Made by a program: the position numbers and the translations under genes. From contig NZ_WWER01000006.1 in assembly GCF_009857885.1 (NCBI RefSeq), forward strand, positions 248,001-312,000: DNA of 64,000 bases, written 5' to 3'. This DNA comes from Pusillimonas sp. TS35. Its GTDB lineage: Bacteria; Pseudomonadota; Gammaproteobacteria; Burkholderiales; Burkholderiaceae_B. A model generated the notes under the pieces. That model was not told the DNA's origin, did not search any database, and saw nothing but the letters and a program-made list of their open reading frames with translations. Positions within the stretch are counted from its first letter, which is position 1. Each line of letters opens with the position of its first letter. Below are positions 29,538 through 39,617 of this stretch, piece by piece.

Positions 29538-29582
29538 CCACCGCCACCGCCACCGCCACCGCCACCGCCACCGCCACCGCCA
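29538..29582. repeat. (CCACCG)n hexanucleotide tract, about 7.5 copies
   Basis: Forty-five bases of perfect alternating CCA and CCG triplets, i.e. seven full CCACCG hexamers plus CCA, flanked on both sides by GCGCG. The minus strand carries (GGCGGT)n, regular GG pairs that could form a two-tier quadruplex. It lies about 30 bases upstream of the rplM -35 element. Confidence 0.95.
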
Positions 29583-29613
29583 GCGCGCAAGGGGCAGAAT
29601 GGCCTGCCGGTTG

Positions 29614-29641
29614 TGGACAACTTTTCGAAGTGTGCTATTAT
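29614..29641 (+). promoter_or_regulatory. Sigma-70 promoter of rplM-rpsI
   Basis: The -35 TGGACA (29614-29619) matches the consensus at five of six positions. The -10 TATTAT (29636-29641) is preceded by TGC, an extended -10. The spacer is 16 bp. The expected transcript start is near 29648, about 85 bases upstream of the rplM start. Confidence 0.75.
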
Positions 29642-29733
29642 GTTGGACTTTTCTGGCCGTTTGTACGGGCAAACAACAATGCCTTGACAGCGCAGTAGCG
29701 GCAGAAAATTTCCTAAAATTTTAAGGACCTATC

Positions 29734-30162
29734 ATGAAGACCTTTGTGGCAAAGCCGCATGAAGTCAAGCGTGACTGGTACGTGATTGACGCCAAGGGCA
29801 AAGTCCTCGGTCGTGTGGCCAGCGAAGTCGCACGCCGTCTGCGCGGCAAACACAAGCCCGAATTCACGCCCCACGTTGACACCGGCGACTATATCGTCAT
29901 CATCAACGCGGCTGACATCGTCGTTACCGGCAACAAATCGGAAGACAAGAAGTACTACCGTCACTCCACGTATCCGGGCGGTATCACCGAAACCAACTTC
30001 CGCAAGATGCAAGAGCGCTTCCCCGGCCGCGCACTCCAGAAAGCCGTCAAGGGCATGCTCCCCAAGGGCCCCCTTGGCTACGCCATGGCCAAGAAGCTCA
30101 AGGTTTACGCCGGCGCAGAGCATCCGCACTCGGCACAGCAGCCCAAGCCGCTGGATTTCTAA
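29734..30162 (+). CDS. rplM: 50S ribosomal protein L13
   Basis: This 142-residue protein is full-length L13, an early assembler of the large ribosomal subunit. It begins [20 protein letters not shown] and has the family-typical [12 protein letters not shown] and YRHSTYPGG and the C-terminal [16 protein letters not shown]. Spacing to rpsI is nine bases; the two form the conserved rplM-rpsI operon. Confidence 0.98.
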   Translation: MKTFVAKPHEVKRDWYVIDAKGKVLGRVASEVARRLRGKHKPEFTPHVDTGDYIVIINAADIVVTGNKSEDKKYYRHSTYPGGITETNFRKMQERFPGRALQKAVKGMLPKGPLGYAMAKKLKVYAGAEHPHSAQQPKPLDF

Positions 30163-30171
30163 GGATAGGTC

Positions 30172-30564
30172 ATGATCGGTAACTGGAACTATGGCACTGG
30201 CCGCCGCAAGACGTCGGTCGCCCGCGTATTCCTGAAAAAAGGCACGGGCAAGATCATCATCAACGGCAAGCCGGTAGATGAATACTTTGCGCGCGAAACC
30301 GGCCGCATGGTCGTTCGTCAGCCGCTCGCACTCACCAACAACCTCGAGTCGTTCGATTTTCACATCAACGTCAACGGTGGTGGCGAGAGCGGTCAGGCTG
30401 GTGCGGTGCGTCACGGCATCACGCGCGCCCTGATCGACTACGACGAAACGCTCAAGTCGTCGCTCAAGCAGGCTGGCTTCGTCACGCGCGACGCCCGCGA
30501 AGTCGAACGTAAAAAGGTCGGCTTCCACAAGGCACGCCGCCGCAAGCAATTCAGCAAGCGCTAA
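30172..30564 (+). CDS. rpsI: 30S ribosomal protein S9
   Basis: This 130-residue protein is full-length S9. It starts [19 protein letters not shown], has the [15 protein letters not shown] loop and ends in the conserved basic tail RRRKQFSKR, whose last residues reach the ribosomal P site. The gene is the second of the rplM-rpsI operon, followed by a terminator at 30601-30626. Confidence 0.98.
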   Translation: MIGNWNYGTGRRKTSVARVFLKKGTGKIIINGKPVDEYFARETGRMVVRQPLALTNNLESFDFHINVNGGGESGQAGAVRHGITRALIDYDETLKSSLKQAGFVTRDAREVERKKVGFHKARRRKQFSKR

Positions 30565-30600
30565 TTGCGTCGCAAGGCCCAAGGGCCTTATGCAGTACAC

Positions 30601-30626
30601 AACCCCCGGCGCGCCCGGGGGTTTTG
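30601..30626 (+). terminator. Terminator of rplM-rpsI
   Basis: A 9-bp stem AACCCCCGG (30601-30609) pairs with CCGGGGGTT (30615-30623) around a CGCGC loop, followed by TTTT. Confidence 0.9.
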
Positions 30627-30800
30627 CTTTGGGTTTCTGGGCGCTGGTCCCGGATTCCTGTATGCGGCATCCGCAATTGTTTGCATTTTTGCTTCAAAAG
30701 CGTATCGCTGCGGCACCAGGGGGCTGGTGCACTTACGCAGTGGCTGCCAGCTATTGCATAATGCATGTACACACTTTTTTTTCGATAAACGGGAACAGCT

Positions 30801-31868
30801 ATGACTTCAGCGGCAACTCAGCGCATCAAGGTAGGGATCGTGGGCGGCACCGGGTATACCGGCGTCGAGCTGCTGCGATTACTGTCCCAGCACCCCAATG
30901 TCGAGTTGGTAGCCATTACCTCGCGCAAAGAAGACGGCATGCCGGTGGCCGATATGTTCCCCAACCTGCGTGGCCGGGTGAGCATTGCGTTCAGCACACC
31001 CGAAAACGCGCCGCTGGAAGCCTGTGATGTCGTGTTTTTTGCCACCCCGCACGGTGTGGCCATGGCGCAAGCCGAATCCTTGCTGGCCAAGGGTGTACGC
31101 ATCATCGACCTGGCGGCCGATTTTCGCCTTCAGGATACCGCCACGTTCGAGCGCTGGTACAAAATGCCGCATACCTGCCCCGAGATTCTGCGCGAATCCG
31201 TCTATGGGTTGGTCGAGCTCAATCGTGCGCGCATTGCAAACGCGCGGGTTATCGGCAACCCCGGGTGTTACCCCACGACGGTACTGCTGGGCCTGGCGCC
31301 GTTGTTCGGCGCGGGCCGCAAATTGGTGGACGCCTCCCGCATCATCGCCGACTGCAAGTCTGGTGTGTCGGGTGCGGGCCGCAAGGCGGAAGTCAGCACG
31401 CTGTTTTCCGAAGCCAGCGACAATTTCAAGGCGTACGGTGTCGCGGCCGGTCATCGCCATCATCCTGAAATCGTAGAGCAACTGCGCGAAATGGCGGGCG
31501 AAACGGTCGATCTTACTTTTGTACCCCATCTGGTACCGATGATTCGCGGCATGTTCTCGACCCTGTATGTTGATATCCTTCCCGAAGCAATGGATACCGA
31601 TTTCCAGGCGTTGTACGAAGCGCGCTATGCCGATGAGCCCTTTGTAGATGTGATGCCAAAGGGCAGCATGCCCGAAACGCGTTCGGTGCGTGCCTCGAAC
31701 CAGCTTCGCATCGCGGTTCATCGCCCCAACAACGGCAATCAGCTCATCATCCTGGTCATACAAGACAACCTGGTAAAGGGCGCGTCAGGCCAGGCAGTGC
31801 AGAACATGAACCTCATGTTCGGCTTGCCCGAAGACGCCGGCTTGGGCCACGTGGCCGTGTTGCCCTGA
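30801..31868 (+). CDS. argC: N-acetyl-gamma-glutamyl-phosphate reductase
   Basis: This 355-residue enzyme catalyses the NADPH-dependent reduction of N-acetylglutamyl phosphate to the semialdehyde, the third step of arginine synthesis. The Rossmann motif [12 protein letters not shown] is near residue 15, and the catalytic cysteine is C156 in GNPGCYPTT. The C-terminal half carries AGHRHHPEI, a conserved His-rich segment. The gene follows the ribosomal operon after a terminator and so has its own promoter. Confidence 0.97.
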   Translation: MTSAATQRIKVGIVGGTGYTGVELLRLLSQHPNVELVAITSRKEDGMPVADMFPNLRGRVSIAFSTPENAPLEACDVVFFATPHGVAMAQAESLLAKGVRIIDLAADFRLQDTATFERWYKMPHTCPEILRESVYGLVELNRARIANARVIGNPGCYPTTVLLGLAPLFGAGRKLVDASRIIADCKSGVSGAGRKAEVSTLFSEASDNFKAYGVAAGHRHHPEIVEQLREMAGETVDLTFVPHLVPMIRGMFSTLYVDILPEAMDTDFQALYEARYADEPFVDVMPKGSMPETRSVRASNQLRIAVHRPNNGNQLIILVIQDNLVKGASGQAVQNMNLMFGLPEDAGLGHVAVLP

Positions 31869-31953
31869 CGCGACCTCGTGGTGCCCGTAACGCACTGTAG
31901 CGGGCGCCGTAGCGGGGCGGGAACTGTTCGGTGCCTGGAGGGTCTCTGTCACC

Positions 31954-32859
31954 ATGGCAAACAACACACCCGAAGTCCCGCACGGGGCGCAGCGAAGCGT
32001 CACTGATCATGCCTCGCCGGCCGGGGCGCAGCGCACATCGCCCGCATATGCTAAGGGGGCATCGACGGCCGGCGCAGCAGGGTCGGGCCCGCAGGATTCA
32101 TCCGCATCGGGCAGTGATGTCGCCCGCGCATCGCGTCCACACCGTGGTTGGCTGGTCGTGGCATTGTGTGTGGGCTTGGTCGTAGGCGGGTTGGCGGGGC
32201 GTTACGCCTTCGAAGCGCAGGCCACACGCGATTATGATGCCCTCAAGCAGCGACTGGAGGGCGAGCTGCTGGCGGTGCGCGCGCAATTGGTCGAGTCTCA
32301 GGCGAAGGCGGACGCGCTCTCGGGCAGCCTGCTGGTCGAAGAAAGCACGCGCAAGGGCTTGGCGGCCTCGCTCGAAGCCTCACAGGCCGAGCTTGGCCGC
32401 ACTCGCGAACAGCTGGCATTTTTCAACCAGCTTTTCCCACCAGGGCCCAAAGGGGCGATCAGTGTGCGCGCATTTGATGCCGAATTGCGGGGCAACACCC
32501 TGCATTACCGAGCGCTATTCATGCGTAATGCCTCTGGTGGAGAGCCCTTCGAGGGCCGCCTGCAGTTCGTCGCCCAAGGGCGTCAGGACGGCAAGGCAGT
32601 GAAGCTTACATTGGCGCCGGCACGGGGCAGGGTGCCCGATCCCGATGCCGCAACAGGCTCAGACCCCGGGCTGGCGTCCGATCCCGCGTTGGACAAGATG
32701 AACGCTGGCGAACTCGACCTGCGCTTTGCCGAGTTCCAGCGAAGTATCGGCCTGTTGAATGTGCCCGATGGCTTTGTGCCCGAGCGCCTGACCCTGGAGG
32801 TGCTGGAGGGCGATGCGGTGCGTGCCCGGCGCACCATCAATATTAGTGCCGGCGATTGA
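31954..32859 (+). CDS. DUF6776 membrane protein with coiled coil
   Basis: This 301-residue protein has a disordered N-terminal region (about 60 residues), one transmembrane helix (LVVALCVGLVVGGLAGRYAF) and a coiled coil of about 75 residues with heptads such as LKQRLEGELLAVRAQLVESQ. A C-terminal beta domain (ISVRAFDAEL to the end) follows. This matches DUF6776, a family often found between argC and erpA in Burkholderiales. The function is unknown. It is about 85 bases downstream of argC and upstream of erpA on the same strand. Confidence 0.7.
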   Translation: MANNTPEVPHGAQRSVTDHASPAGAQRTSPAYAKGASTAGAAGSGPQDSSASGSDVARASRPHRGWLVVALCVGLVVGGLAGRYAFEAQATRDYDALKQRLEGELLAVRAQLVESQAKADALSGSLLVEESTRKGLAASLEASQAELGRTREQLAFFNQLFPPGPKGAISVRAFDAELRGNTLHYRALFMRNASGGEPFEGRLQFVAQGRQDGKAVKLTLAPARGRVPDPDAATGSDPGLASDPALDKMNAGELDLRFAEFQRSIGLLNVPDGFVPERLTLEVLEGDAVRARRTINISAGD

Positions 32860-32927
32860 GCTGCAGTGGTATAGTAGGTTTATGAAAGAATGCGCCGCCA
32901 GGCTTGGCGGCCCCGGAGTCCATGTCA

Positions 32928-33296
32928 ATGAATACATTAGTACAAGCCACCGATCTGCAGGCGCCGCCGTCGCCGCTGATCTTCACCGATGCGGCGGCCT
33001 CGAAGGTAAAAGAACTTCTTGCCGAAGAGGGCAACCCCGAACTCAAGCTGCGCGTGTTTGTGCAGGGTGGGGGCTGTTCTGGTTTCCAGTACGGGTTCAC
33101 CTTTGACGAAACCGTCAACGACGACGACACCACGATCGACAAAGAGGGGGTGCAACTGCTGGTTGACCCGATGAGTTTCCAATACCTGGTAGGCGCCGAG
33201 ATCGACTATAAAGACGACCTCGATGGCGCCCAGTTCGTCATCCGCAATCCTAACGCCACGTCCACCTGCGGCTGCGGCTCGTCGTTCCAGCCGTAA
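32928..33296 (+). CDS. erpA: Iron-sulphur cluster insertion protein ErpA
   Basis: This 122-residue A-type carrier delivers iron-sulphur clusters to apo-enzymes. The three ligand cysteines are C50 in GGGCSGF and C114/C116 in STCGCGSS near the C-terminus. An ATG two codons earlier (32922) is possible, but the GGAG at 32915-32918 is spaced better for 32928. The promoter region upstream has TATAGT-like elements before 32880. Confidence 0.95.
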   Translation: MNTLVQATDLQAPPSPLIFTDAAASKVKELLAEEGNPELKLRVFVQGGGCSGFQYGFTFDETVNDDDTTIDKEGVQLLVDPMSFQYLVGAEIDYKDDLDGAQFVIRNPNATSTCGCGSSFQP

Positions 33297-33305
33297 TGCT
33301 TACAC

Positions 33306-33357
33306 CCCGGCCAGTCGCATGCGGCTGGCCGGGCCAATGCCCGCCATCATGGCGGGC
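33306..33357. terminator. Tandem hairpins between convergent erpA and anmK
   Basis: Two hairpins follow the erpA stop: a 9-bp stem CCCGGCCAG / CTGGCCGGG (33306-33333) and a GCCCGCC / GGCGGGC stem with an ATCAT loop (33339-33357). Neither has a clear T-run, so they could be RNA-stabilising hairpins or weak bidirectional terminators for the two convergent genes. Confidence 0.5.
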
Positions 33358-33375
33358 GGCGCGGGTGATACCGCG

Positions 33376-34497
33376 CTAGGCGGGGTAGCGGCAACCCAGC
33401 AGGCTGGGGTGTCGTGCGCCCGTTACCTCGGGAAGCCCCGCCGCCAGATTTTGTTCGTGGGCCCATGCCAGCCACGCGAACGCCAGCGCCTCTACCTGCT
33501 GCACAGGTACGCCGGCATCCGAAGTTGGCGCCACCGCGCAACCCAACGCAGATTCAAGGGCGGCCACCAACACAGGGTTGCACGCGCCGCCGCCACATAC
33601 CAGTACCTCAGACAGCCCCGGTGCTTGTGCCAGGATGGCACGCGCCGCGCTATGCGCCGTCAGTTGCACTAGCGTTGCCTGTATATCGGCAGCGGACAGC
33701 CCCTTGCCGCCCACATCGTACGCTGCAAGCCTATGATCCAACCAGGCAAGATTGAAGAGATCGCGCCCTGTGGATTTGGGCGGCGGAAGGCGAAACCATG
33801 GCTCGCTGTCGAGAAGATGCGCAAGCAGGGCGGTGTCTGCTGTGCCCGTGGCGGCCCATGCGCCGGACGCATCATAGGGCTGGCCGATATGTTGCTGTGC
33901 CCAAGCATCCAGCAGCACGTTGGCGGGGCCGGTGTCATAGCCACGCACGGGTACTGCCGAGTTAGCGGGCGCCAGCAGCGTCACATTGGCGATGCCGCCC
34001 AGATTGAGCACCGCGCGGGGCGCGGGGCCGGTAAATATCGCGCGATGAAAGGCGGGTACCAGCGGCGCCCCCTGGCCGCCCGCGGCGATATCGCGGGTGC
34101 GGAAATCGGCTATGACTGCAATGCCAGTGCGTTCGGCCAGCAACGCGGGTGCATTGATCTGTAGGGTATAGCCTTGGGCGGGATCGTGTCGCACTGTTTG
34201 GCCGTGAGCGCCGATGGCCTGTACTTCTGAGGACGCGAGCCCGGTTTCTTCGAGTAATTGCAGGCAGGCCCGCGCATAAAGCTCGGCCAGGGCATTGCCT
34301 GCTATCGCCGCGCGCGCGAGTTCGTTGTGGCCGGGGGCGTTGAGCGCCAGAAATGCCTGCCTCAGGGCGGGCGGCATGGGCAGCGCAACCGCCCCGAGCA
34401 CCCGCGGATTGCTTGGCTCGGCAAAATCCGCCAGCACCGCATCGATGCCGTCGGTGCTGGTGCCCGACATTAAGCCAATATAGTGTGTGCCGGCCAT
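33376..34497 (-). CDS. anmK: Anhydro-N-acetylmuramic acid kinase
   Basis: This 373-residue kinase phosphorylates and opens 1,6-anhydro-MurNAc during peptidoglycan recycling. The N-terminal ATP-site motif is [14 protein letters not shown], and [18 protein letters not shown] is the family-typical segment. The gene is six bases downstream of the M23 peptidase gene on the same strand, an operon that links cell-wall hydrolysis and recycling. Confidence 0.96.
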   Translation of the reverse strand: MAGTHYIGLMSGTSTDGIDAVLADFAEPSNPRVLGAVALPMPPALRQAFLALNAPGHNELARAAIAGNALAELYARACLQLLEETGLASSEVQAIGAHGQTVRHDPAQGYTLQINAPALLAERTGIAVIADFRTRDIAAGGQGAPLVPAFHRAIFTGPAPRAVLNLGGIANVTLLAPANSAVPVRGYDTGPANVLLDAWAQQHIGQPYDASGAWAATGTADTALLAHLLDSEPWFRLPPPKSTGRDLFNLAWLDHRLAAYDVGGKGLSAADIQATLVQLTAHSAARAILAQAPGLSEVLVCGGGACNPVLVAALESALGCAVAPTSDAGVPVQQVEALAFAWLAWAHEQNLAAGLPEVTGARHPSLLGCRYPA

Positions 34498-34503
34498 GCT
34501 CGC

Positions 34504-35883
34504 TTAGCGGCTTGCCACGGTTTGCGCGCCTTCGACCGGGTCGCGCGAGACAATGTTGATATGGTCGCGGTACTGGGCGACGGTGGCGTTGAAGGCAAGC
34601 TGCTGGTCTTTGTCGAGCGGGCGGGAAACAGGCAGGTCGGCCGCCAGGGGGTCGACTGCCTTGTTGGCAATACGGAATTCGTAGTGCAGGTGCGGCCCGG
34701 TAGCCCAGCCGGTGGAGCCCACGTAACCGATCAGATCACCCTGGCTGACTTTGTCGCCCTTTTTGAGGCCCGCCGCGAAACGGCTTTGATGCGCATAGAG
34801 GGTGGTGTAGTTGCCGTAGTGCTTGAGAATGATGGTGTTGCCATAACCGCTTTGCTGGCCGATGAAGCTGACTTCGCCGTCGGCTGTGGCATGGATTGGC
34901 GTGCCAGAGGGCGCCGCGTAATCGACCCCATTGTGGGCGCGCCAGTTGCCGTGGACGGGGTGCCTGCGGTTTCCGAAGGTCGAGCTGACCCGTGAGAACT
35001 TGAGCGCGTTGCGAAGGAAAGCGCCCTTGAGGCTGCGGCCGCTGAAATCGTAGTATGCGCCCGAGCCGTCGCTGGGCTGGAACCACACTGCTGCGTAAAG
35101 GTCGTCTTTGTTCTGGAACTCGAGGGCCAGGATGCGCCCGCCGCCGATGTCTTCGCCGTTGTGAGTATGGTTCTCGTATACCACGCGGAAGCGGTCGCCC
35201 TGGCGCAGGTCGCGCAGGAAGTCGATCTTGCTGCTTAGGATGTCTGTCATTTGCATGGTGACATCGTCGGGGATGCCGGCCTGATCGGTGGCGCCGAACA
35301 ACGAGCTGTTGATTTCGCCCTCGGCGACGCGGATGCCTGTGTCGGCGGCCTGGCTGTTTTCGTGGGCCTGGAAATCGCCTTTGCCATCGGGCCGTACCTC
35401 GAGCCAGCGGGCAACCATTTTGCCAGACTCGCGCGCGCTGGGGGTATGGTTGTAGCGCAGCCAGACCAGGTCGCCGTCGTTGTTGAGCGCGGCCTGGACG
35501 GTGCGGCCTGGGTAGAGCTTATAGATGCTGCGCGCCGATGTGTCGTGGGTGAGGAATTTTTGCAGCCCTGGCTCATTGATGCGCAGGCGTTGCAGCAGCG
35601 CGGCCAGGGTGTCCCCCCGGCGTATCTGGGTTTCGCTGATGAAGGGGGCGCTGGCGTGGGAGGGGGAAAGGGTGGTGATGGCGGGGAGGTCAAGCACCTG
35701 ACGGGCCTGGAAAATGGCCGGCGGTTCAGGAGGCTTGACGACCGCCAGCGCGCCAGCGCCGGCGAACAGGCCCATGGCGACTAGCACCAGACCGTTGCGG
35801 AAAAAATGATGCTTGCGATGTTTGCGAAGCGTTGTGCGGTAAGACAAATCCGAGGGAGTGCCCGTATTCCCTTTTATGAACAT
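34504..35883 (-). CDS. M23 (LytM-like) peptidoglycan endopeptidase
   Basis: This 459-residue envelope protein has an N-terminal transmembrane or signal segment (FFRNGLVLVAMGLFAGAGALAV), a central region, and a C-terminal M23 metallopeptidase domain. Zinc-site motifs are HNGVDYAAP (HxxxD) and GPHLHYEF (HxH). The LysM-like or OapA-like region lies around residues 100-190. The start at 35883 (MFIKGNTGTP) lacks a strong Shine-Dalgarno site; an in-frame upstream start exists but is less likely. It is upstream of anmK and divergent from tyrS. It likely cuts septal or lateral peptide crosslinks. Confidence 0.93.
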   Translation of the reverse strand: MFIKGNTGTPSDLSYRTTLRKHRKHHFFRNGLVLVAMGLFAGAGALAVVKPPEPPAIFQARQVLDLPAITTLSPSHASAPFISETQIRRGDTLAALLQRLRINEPGLQKFLTHDTSARSIYKLYPGRTVQAALNNDGDLVWLRYNHTPSARESGKMVARWLEVRPDGKGDFQAHENSQAADTGIRVAEGEINSSLFGATDQAGIPDDVTMQMTDILSSKIDFLRDLRQGDRFRVVYENHTHNGEDIGGGRILALEFQNKDDLYAAVWFQPSDGSGAYYDFSGRSLKGAFLRNALKFSRVSSTFGNRRHPVHGNWRAHNGVDYAAPSGTPIHATADGEVSFIGQQSGYGNTIILKHYGNYTTLYAHQSRFAAGLKKGDKVSQGDLIGYVGSTGWATGPHLHYEFRIANKAVDPLAADLPVSRPLDKDQQLAFNATVAQYRDHINIVSRDPVEGAQTVASR

Positions 35884-36127
35884 AAAGACGAAAACCTGGT
35901 GTTGGCGCTGCGTGATTGTACGGATGGGGTAGGGCGGCTGAAAGGGCTGGCGTACCACTAAGGGGAAGACCCCGAGCCCATGTGTGAAAGCCTGGCGCTC
36001 TGATAAGATGGCGTTGCGGCCATGCTTGTAACAATTGACCCCCGTGCAGGGTTCGCGCTTGCACGCTATGCTAGCGCATTAAGCCTGATTTTTCGAGCAT
36101 TTTTTCACAGTTTTTTCTTACAATTTC

Positions 36128-37354
36128 ATGTCAACCGAAGCCCCGATTACCCCCGAAGTCCAGGAAGCCCTGCGTATCGTAAAGCGCGGCTGCGACGAGC
36201 TACTGGTCGAATCCGAGTTCGCGCGCAAATTGGCACGCAGCCAGGCCAGCGGCACGCCCTTGCGCATCAAGCTCGGGCTGGATCCAACGGCACCGGACAT
36301 CCATATCGGGCATACGGTTGTCCTGAACAAAATGCGCCAATTGCAAGACCTTGGCCATAACGTCATTTTCTTGATCGGCGACTTCACCTCCATGATTGGC
36401 GATCCCAGCGGCCGCAACGCCACCCGCCCGCCGCTCACACCCGAACAAATACACGCCAACGCCAAAACCTACTATGCCCAGGCCAGCCTGGTGCTTGATC
36501 CGGCCCGCACCGAGATCCGCTACAACTCCGAATGGTGCGACAAACTCGGCGCCCGCGGCATGATTCAACTGGCGTCGCGCTATACCGTCGCGCGCATGAT
36601 GGAACGCGACGACTTTACCAAGCGCTATAAAAACGGCATCCCCATCTCCGTGCACGAATTCCTTTACCCGCTCATGCAGGGTTACGATTCCGTCGCACTG
36701 AAGGCTGATCTGGAGTTGGGCGGCACCGACCAGAAGTTCAACTTGTTGGTTGGCCGCGAGCTGCAGAAAGAATACGGTCAGGAGCCGCAGTGCGTGCTGA
36801 CCATGCCCCTGCTCGAGGGCACCGACGGCGTCGAGAAGATGTCCAAGTCGAAAGGCAATTACATTGGCATCACCGAAACGCCCGATTCCATGTTCGGCAA
36901 GCTGATGTCTATCTCCGACACGCTGATGTGGAAGTACTACGAGCTGCTTTCCTTCCGCACGCTGGACGATATCTCCCACTTGCGCCGGCAGGTAGAGGCA
37001 GGCCTGAATCCGCGCGAGGCCAAGGTGCAGCTCGCGCAGGAAATCGTTGCGCGTTTCCACGACCGCAAGGCCGCCGAGGCCGCGCTGGCGTCATTCGAAG
37101 CCCGCTTCCGCGACGGCGCCATCCCCGACGAGATGCCCGAGATCACGCTCTCCGGCGCACCCTTGGGTATCCTCAAGGTGCTGCGCGAGGCCGGTCTGGT
37201 CTCATCGGGCTCCGAGGCCCAGCGCAACGTCGAGCAAGGCGGCGTGCGGATTGACGGAGGCCGTGTCGAAGACAAATCGCTGCAATTGCAGGCCGGCACC
37301 TATGTCATGCAGGTCGGCAAGCGCAAATTCGCCAGGGTCACGGTAGCGCCCTAG
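36128..37354 (+). CDS. tyrS: Tyrosyl-tRNA synthetase
   Basis: This 408-residue class I synthetase charges tRNA-Tyr. The HIGH motif is literal (H59-H62 in DIHIGHTVV), and KMSKS is at 237-241. The C-terminal part carries an S4-like RNA-binding domain ([17 protein letters not shown]). The length fits the longer TyrS of proteobacteria (TyrZ type). There is no clear Shine-Dalgarno site before the ATG at 36128. It is divergent from the M23 peptidase gene with 244 bases between. Confidence 0.97.
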   Translation: MSTEAPITPEVQEALRIVKRGCDELLVESEFARKLARSQASGTPLRIKLGLDPTAPDIHIGHTVVLNKMRQLQDLGHNVIFLIGDFTSMIGDPSGRNATRPPLTPEQIHANAKTYYAQASLVLDPARTEIRYNSEWCDKLGARGMIQLASRYTVARMMERDDFTKRYKNGIPISVHEFLYPLMQGYDSVALKADLELGGTDQKFNLLVGRELQKEYGQEPQCVLTMPLLEGTDGVEKMSKSKGNYIGITETPDSMFGKLMSISDTLMWKYYELLSFRTLDDISHLRRQVEAGLNPREAKVQLAQEIVARFHDRKAAEAALASFEARFRDGAIPDEMPEITLSGAPLGILKVLREAGLVSSGSEAQRNVEQGGVRIDGGRVEDKSLQLQAGTYVMQVGKRKFARVTVAP

Positions 37355-37423
37355 CCCTGTTGGGAGCATCAGGCGCCTCGCCGTTCGTCCCTTTGTCCGC
37401 AACCTCTATCTCAGGAGTACGTT

Positions 37424-38059
37424 ATGCAGGTAACCAGCAAGTCTTTCAAAGATAACGGGGGCATCCCCGAGCGCTATGCGTTCGGCAAGCAGGACGGGCA
37501 GAACCACATCGCGCTGGCGGGCAATGTCAATCCGCATCTGGCGTGGTCTGATGTGCCTGCGGGTACGCAGTCTTTCGTTGTCATCTGCCATGACCCTGAC
37601 GTGCCCAGCCGCCCCGATGACGTCAACCAGGAAGGTCGGGAGATCCCAGGCGATTTGCCGCGTGTGGATTTCTTTCATTGGGTGCTGGTGGATCTTCCAG
37701 CCACCGCGCGCGAGGTTGCCGAAGGCGCCTATTCGGATGGCATCACGCCGCGCGGCAAGGCCGGCCCGCTGGCCCTCGATGACACGCGCCAAGGCATCAA
37801 CGACTACACCAACTGGTTTGCCGCCGACCGTGATATGAATGGTGATTATTTCGGCTACGATGGCCCTTGCCCGCCCTGGAATGACACCATTGCGCACCGG
37901 TATGTGTTCACCGTTTATGCGCTCGATATCCCTGAACTGCCCTTCGAGGGCCGGTTCACCGGCGCAGACGCGCTCAATGCCATGCAGGGCCATATTCTGG
38001 CGCAGGCTTCCATCACCGGGCTGTACAGCCTGAACCCCCGCGTTCGCGCAGGGGGGTGA
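37424..38059 (+). CDS. YbhB/YbcL-family phosphatidylethanolamine-binding protein
   Basis: This 211-residue cytoplasmic protein belongs to the PEBP/Raf-kinase-inhibitor-like family. Conserved parts are HLAWSDVPAGTQSFVVICHDPDVP (start of the ligand-pocket region), DFFHWVLVDLPATAREV and GPCPPWNDTIAHRYVFTVYALD. The bacterial members have no proven function. The ribosome-binding site AGGAG precedes the ATG, 69 bases after tyrS. Confidence 0.93.
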   Translation: MQVTSKSFKDNGGIPERYAFGKQDGQNHIALAGNVNPHLAWSDVPAGTQSFVVICHDPDVPSRPDDVNQEGREIPGDLPRVDFFHWVLVDLPATAREVAEGAYSDGITPRGKAGPLALDDTRQGINDYTNWFAADRDMNGDYFGYDGPCPPWNDTIAHRYVFTVYALDIPELPFEGRFTGADALNAMQGHILAQASITGLYSLNPRVRAGG

Positions 38060-38336
38060 TCAGCTGCCGCAGCCCTGCCGGTCATCCGTGGCAGGGCGCG
38101 GCGCCGCCCAAGGGCCCGCGCCGGTCTATCGGGGATGCGGCGCATCGTCGCCGGCAGACAACTTGAAAATGGCTCATGTTGATCATGCGCCATTTTTTCG
38201 TTCAGCCTGCGTTCGTCCGGCTATCGGGCGTTTTCGGCCGATTTGGCGTTGGTTGTCCGCGGCTAGGGCCATATTCGGGCTAAAATGACAACCGTTTGTC
38301 TACGGACCTGCCTCACCTCTACCAGGACTTCCCTCC

Positions 38337-39581
38337 ATGTTCGACCGTACCCGTACCCTTGATCAAGTCGATGCCGACGTCTGGGCCGCTATCCAAAAAG
38401 AAAACGTGCGCCAGGAACAGCACATCGAGCTGATCGCCTCCGAAAACTACACCAGCCCGGCTGTCATGCAGGCCCAGGGCACGCAGCTTACCAATAAGTA
38501 TGCTGAGGGCTACCCGGGCAAGCGGTATTACGGTGGTTGCGAATACGTCGACATCGTTGAGCAGTTGGCCATCGATCGCCTGAAGCAGATCTTCGGCGCG
38601 GAGGCCGCCAACGTTCAACCCAATTCGGGGTCGCAGGCCAACCAGGGCGTTTACATGGCCGTGCTGCAGCCGGGCGACACTGTGCTGGGCATGAGCCTGG
38701 CAGAAGGCGGGCACCTTACGCACGGCTCGCCCGTCAATGCCTCGGGCAAGCTGTATAACTTCGTTTCCTATGGCCTCGATGCCAACGAAGAGCTCGACTA
38801 CAACCAGCTCGAAAACCTCACCAAGAAGCATAAGCCCAAGCTGGTCGTGGGCGGGGCATCGGCCTACGCACTGCGTATCGACTTCGAGCGTATGGCGCGC
38901 ATTGCACACGACAACGGCGCGCTGTTCATGGTCGATATCGCGCACTATGCGGGCCTGGTGGCGGGCGGCGCTTACCCCAACCCCTTTCCTCATGCCGATT
39001 TCGTCACGTCCACCACGCACAAATCGCTGCGCGGCCCGCGCGGCGGCGTCATCATGATGAAGGCGCAATACGAAAAAATCATCAATTCGGCCATTTTCCC
39101 CGGCATCCAGGGCGGCCCGCTGATGCATGTCATCGCCGCCAAGGCCGTTGCCTTCAAAGAGGCGCTTGCACCCGAGTTCAAAGATTACGCCGCCCAGGTG
39201 GTCAAGAACGCCGATGTCATGGCGCGCACTCTGGTGCAGCGCGGCTTGCGCATCGTGTCTGGCCGCACCGAAAGCCACGTCATGCTGGTTGACCTTCGTG
39301 CCAAGGGCATCACGGGCAAGGCGGCCGAAGCCGCGCTGGGCCAGGCGCACATTACGGTCAACAAAAACGCCATCCCCAACGATCCCGAAAAACCCTTCGT
39401 CACCAGTGGCATCCGCCTGGGTACGCCTGCCATGACAACGCGCGGCTTCAAAGAAGCCGAGGCCGAGCTTACCGCCAACCTCATCGCCGATGTACTCGAC
39501 AACCCCACCGACGAAGCCAATATCGCCGCTGTGCGCGAGAAGGTCAACGCGCTTACCGCGCGCCTGCCGGTCTATCGCTGA
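38337..39581 (+). CDS. glyA: Serine hydroxymethyltransferase
   Basis: This 414-residue PLP enzyme interconverts serine and glycine with transfer of a one-carbon unit to tetrahydrofolate. The Schiff-base lysine is K229 in [27 protein letters not shown] and the N-terminal [10 protein letters not shown] are family-typical. It is first in a probable glyA-nrdR-ribD operon. Confidence 0.98.
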   Translation: MFDRTRTLDQVDADVWAAIQKENVRQEQHIELIASENYTSPAVMQAQGTQLTNKYAEGYPGKRYYGGCEYVDIVEQLAIDRLKQIFGAEAANVQPNSGSQANQGVYMAVLQPGDTVLGMSLAEGGHLTHGSPVNASGKLYNFVSYGLDANEELDYNQLENLTKKHKPKLVVGGASAYALRIDFERMARIAHDNGALFMVDIAHYAGLVAGGAYPNPFPHADFVTSTTHKSLRGPRGGVIMMKAQYEKIINSAIFPGIQGGPLMHVIAAKAVAFKEALAPEFKDYAAQVVKNADVMARTLVQRGLRIVSGRTESHVMLVDLRAKGITGKAAEAALGQAHITVNKNAIPNDPEKPFVTSGIRLGTPAMTTRGFKEAEAELTANLIADVLDNPTDEANIAAVREKVNALTARLPVYR

Positions 39582-39590
39582 TATCCGACA

Positions 39591-39608
39591 CCCCGCCCAT
39601 GGGCGGGG
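39591..39608 (+). promoter_or_regulatory. Hairpin between glyA and nrdR
   Basis: CCCCGCCCATGGGCGGGG is a perfect 18-base palindrome in the 36-base glyA-nrdR gap, ending nine bases before the nrdR ATG. In RNA it would form a stable hairpin near the ribosome-binding region. It has no U-tract. Confidence 0.6.
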
Positions 39609-39617
39609 CCTGCCGCC

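Larger units (their letters stand above)
29430..29733. other. Intergenic region between TRAP receptor and rplM
   Basis: These 304 bases hold, in order, the receptor terminator (29495-29523), a (CCACCG) hexamer tract (29538-29582) and the rplM promoter (-35 at 29614, -10 at 29636). No gene is visible; reading frames through the tract give only Pro-rich or Trp-Arg repeats. Confidence 0.85.

Noticed and set aside
29448-29724. Open frames with runs of Trp-Arg or Pro through the CCACCG tract
   Set aside because: Translation of a hexanucleotide repeat gives such runs in any frame; no ribosome-binding site or flanking domain supports a protein.
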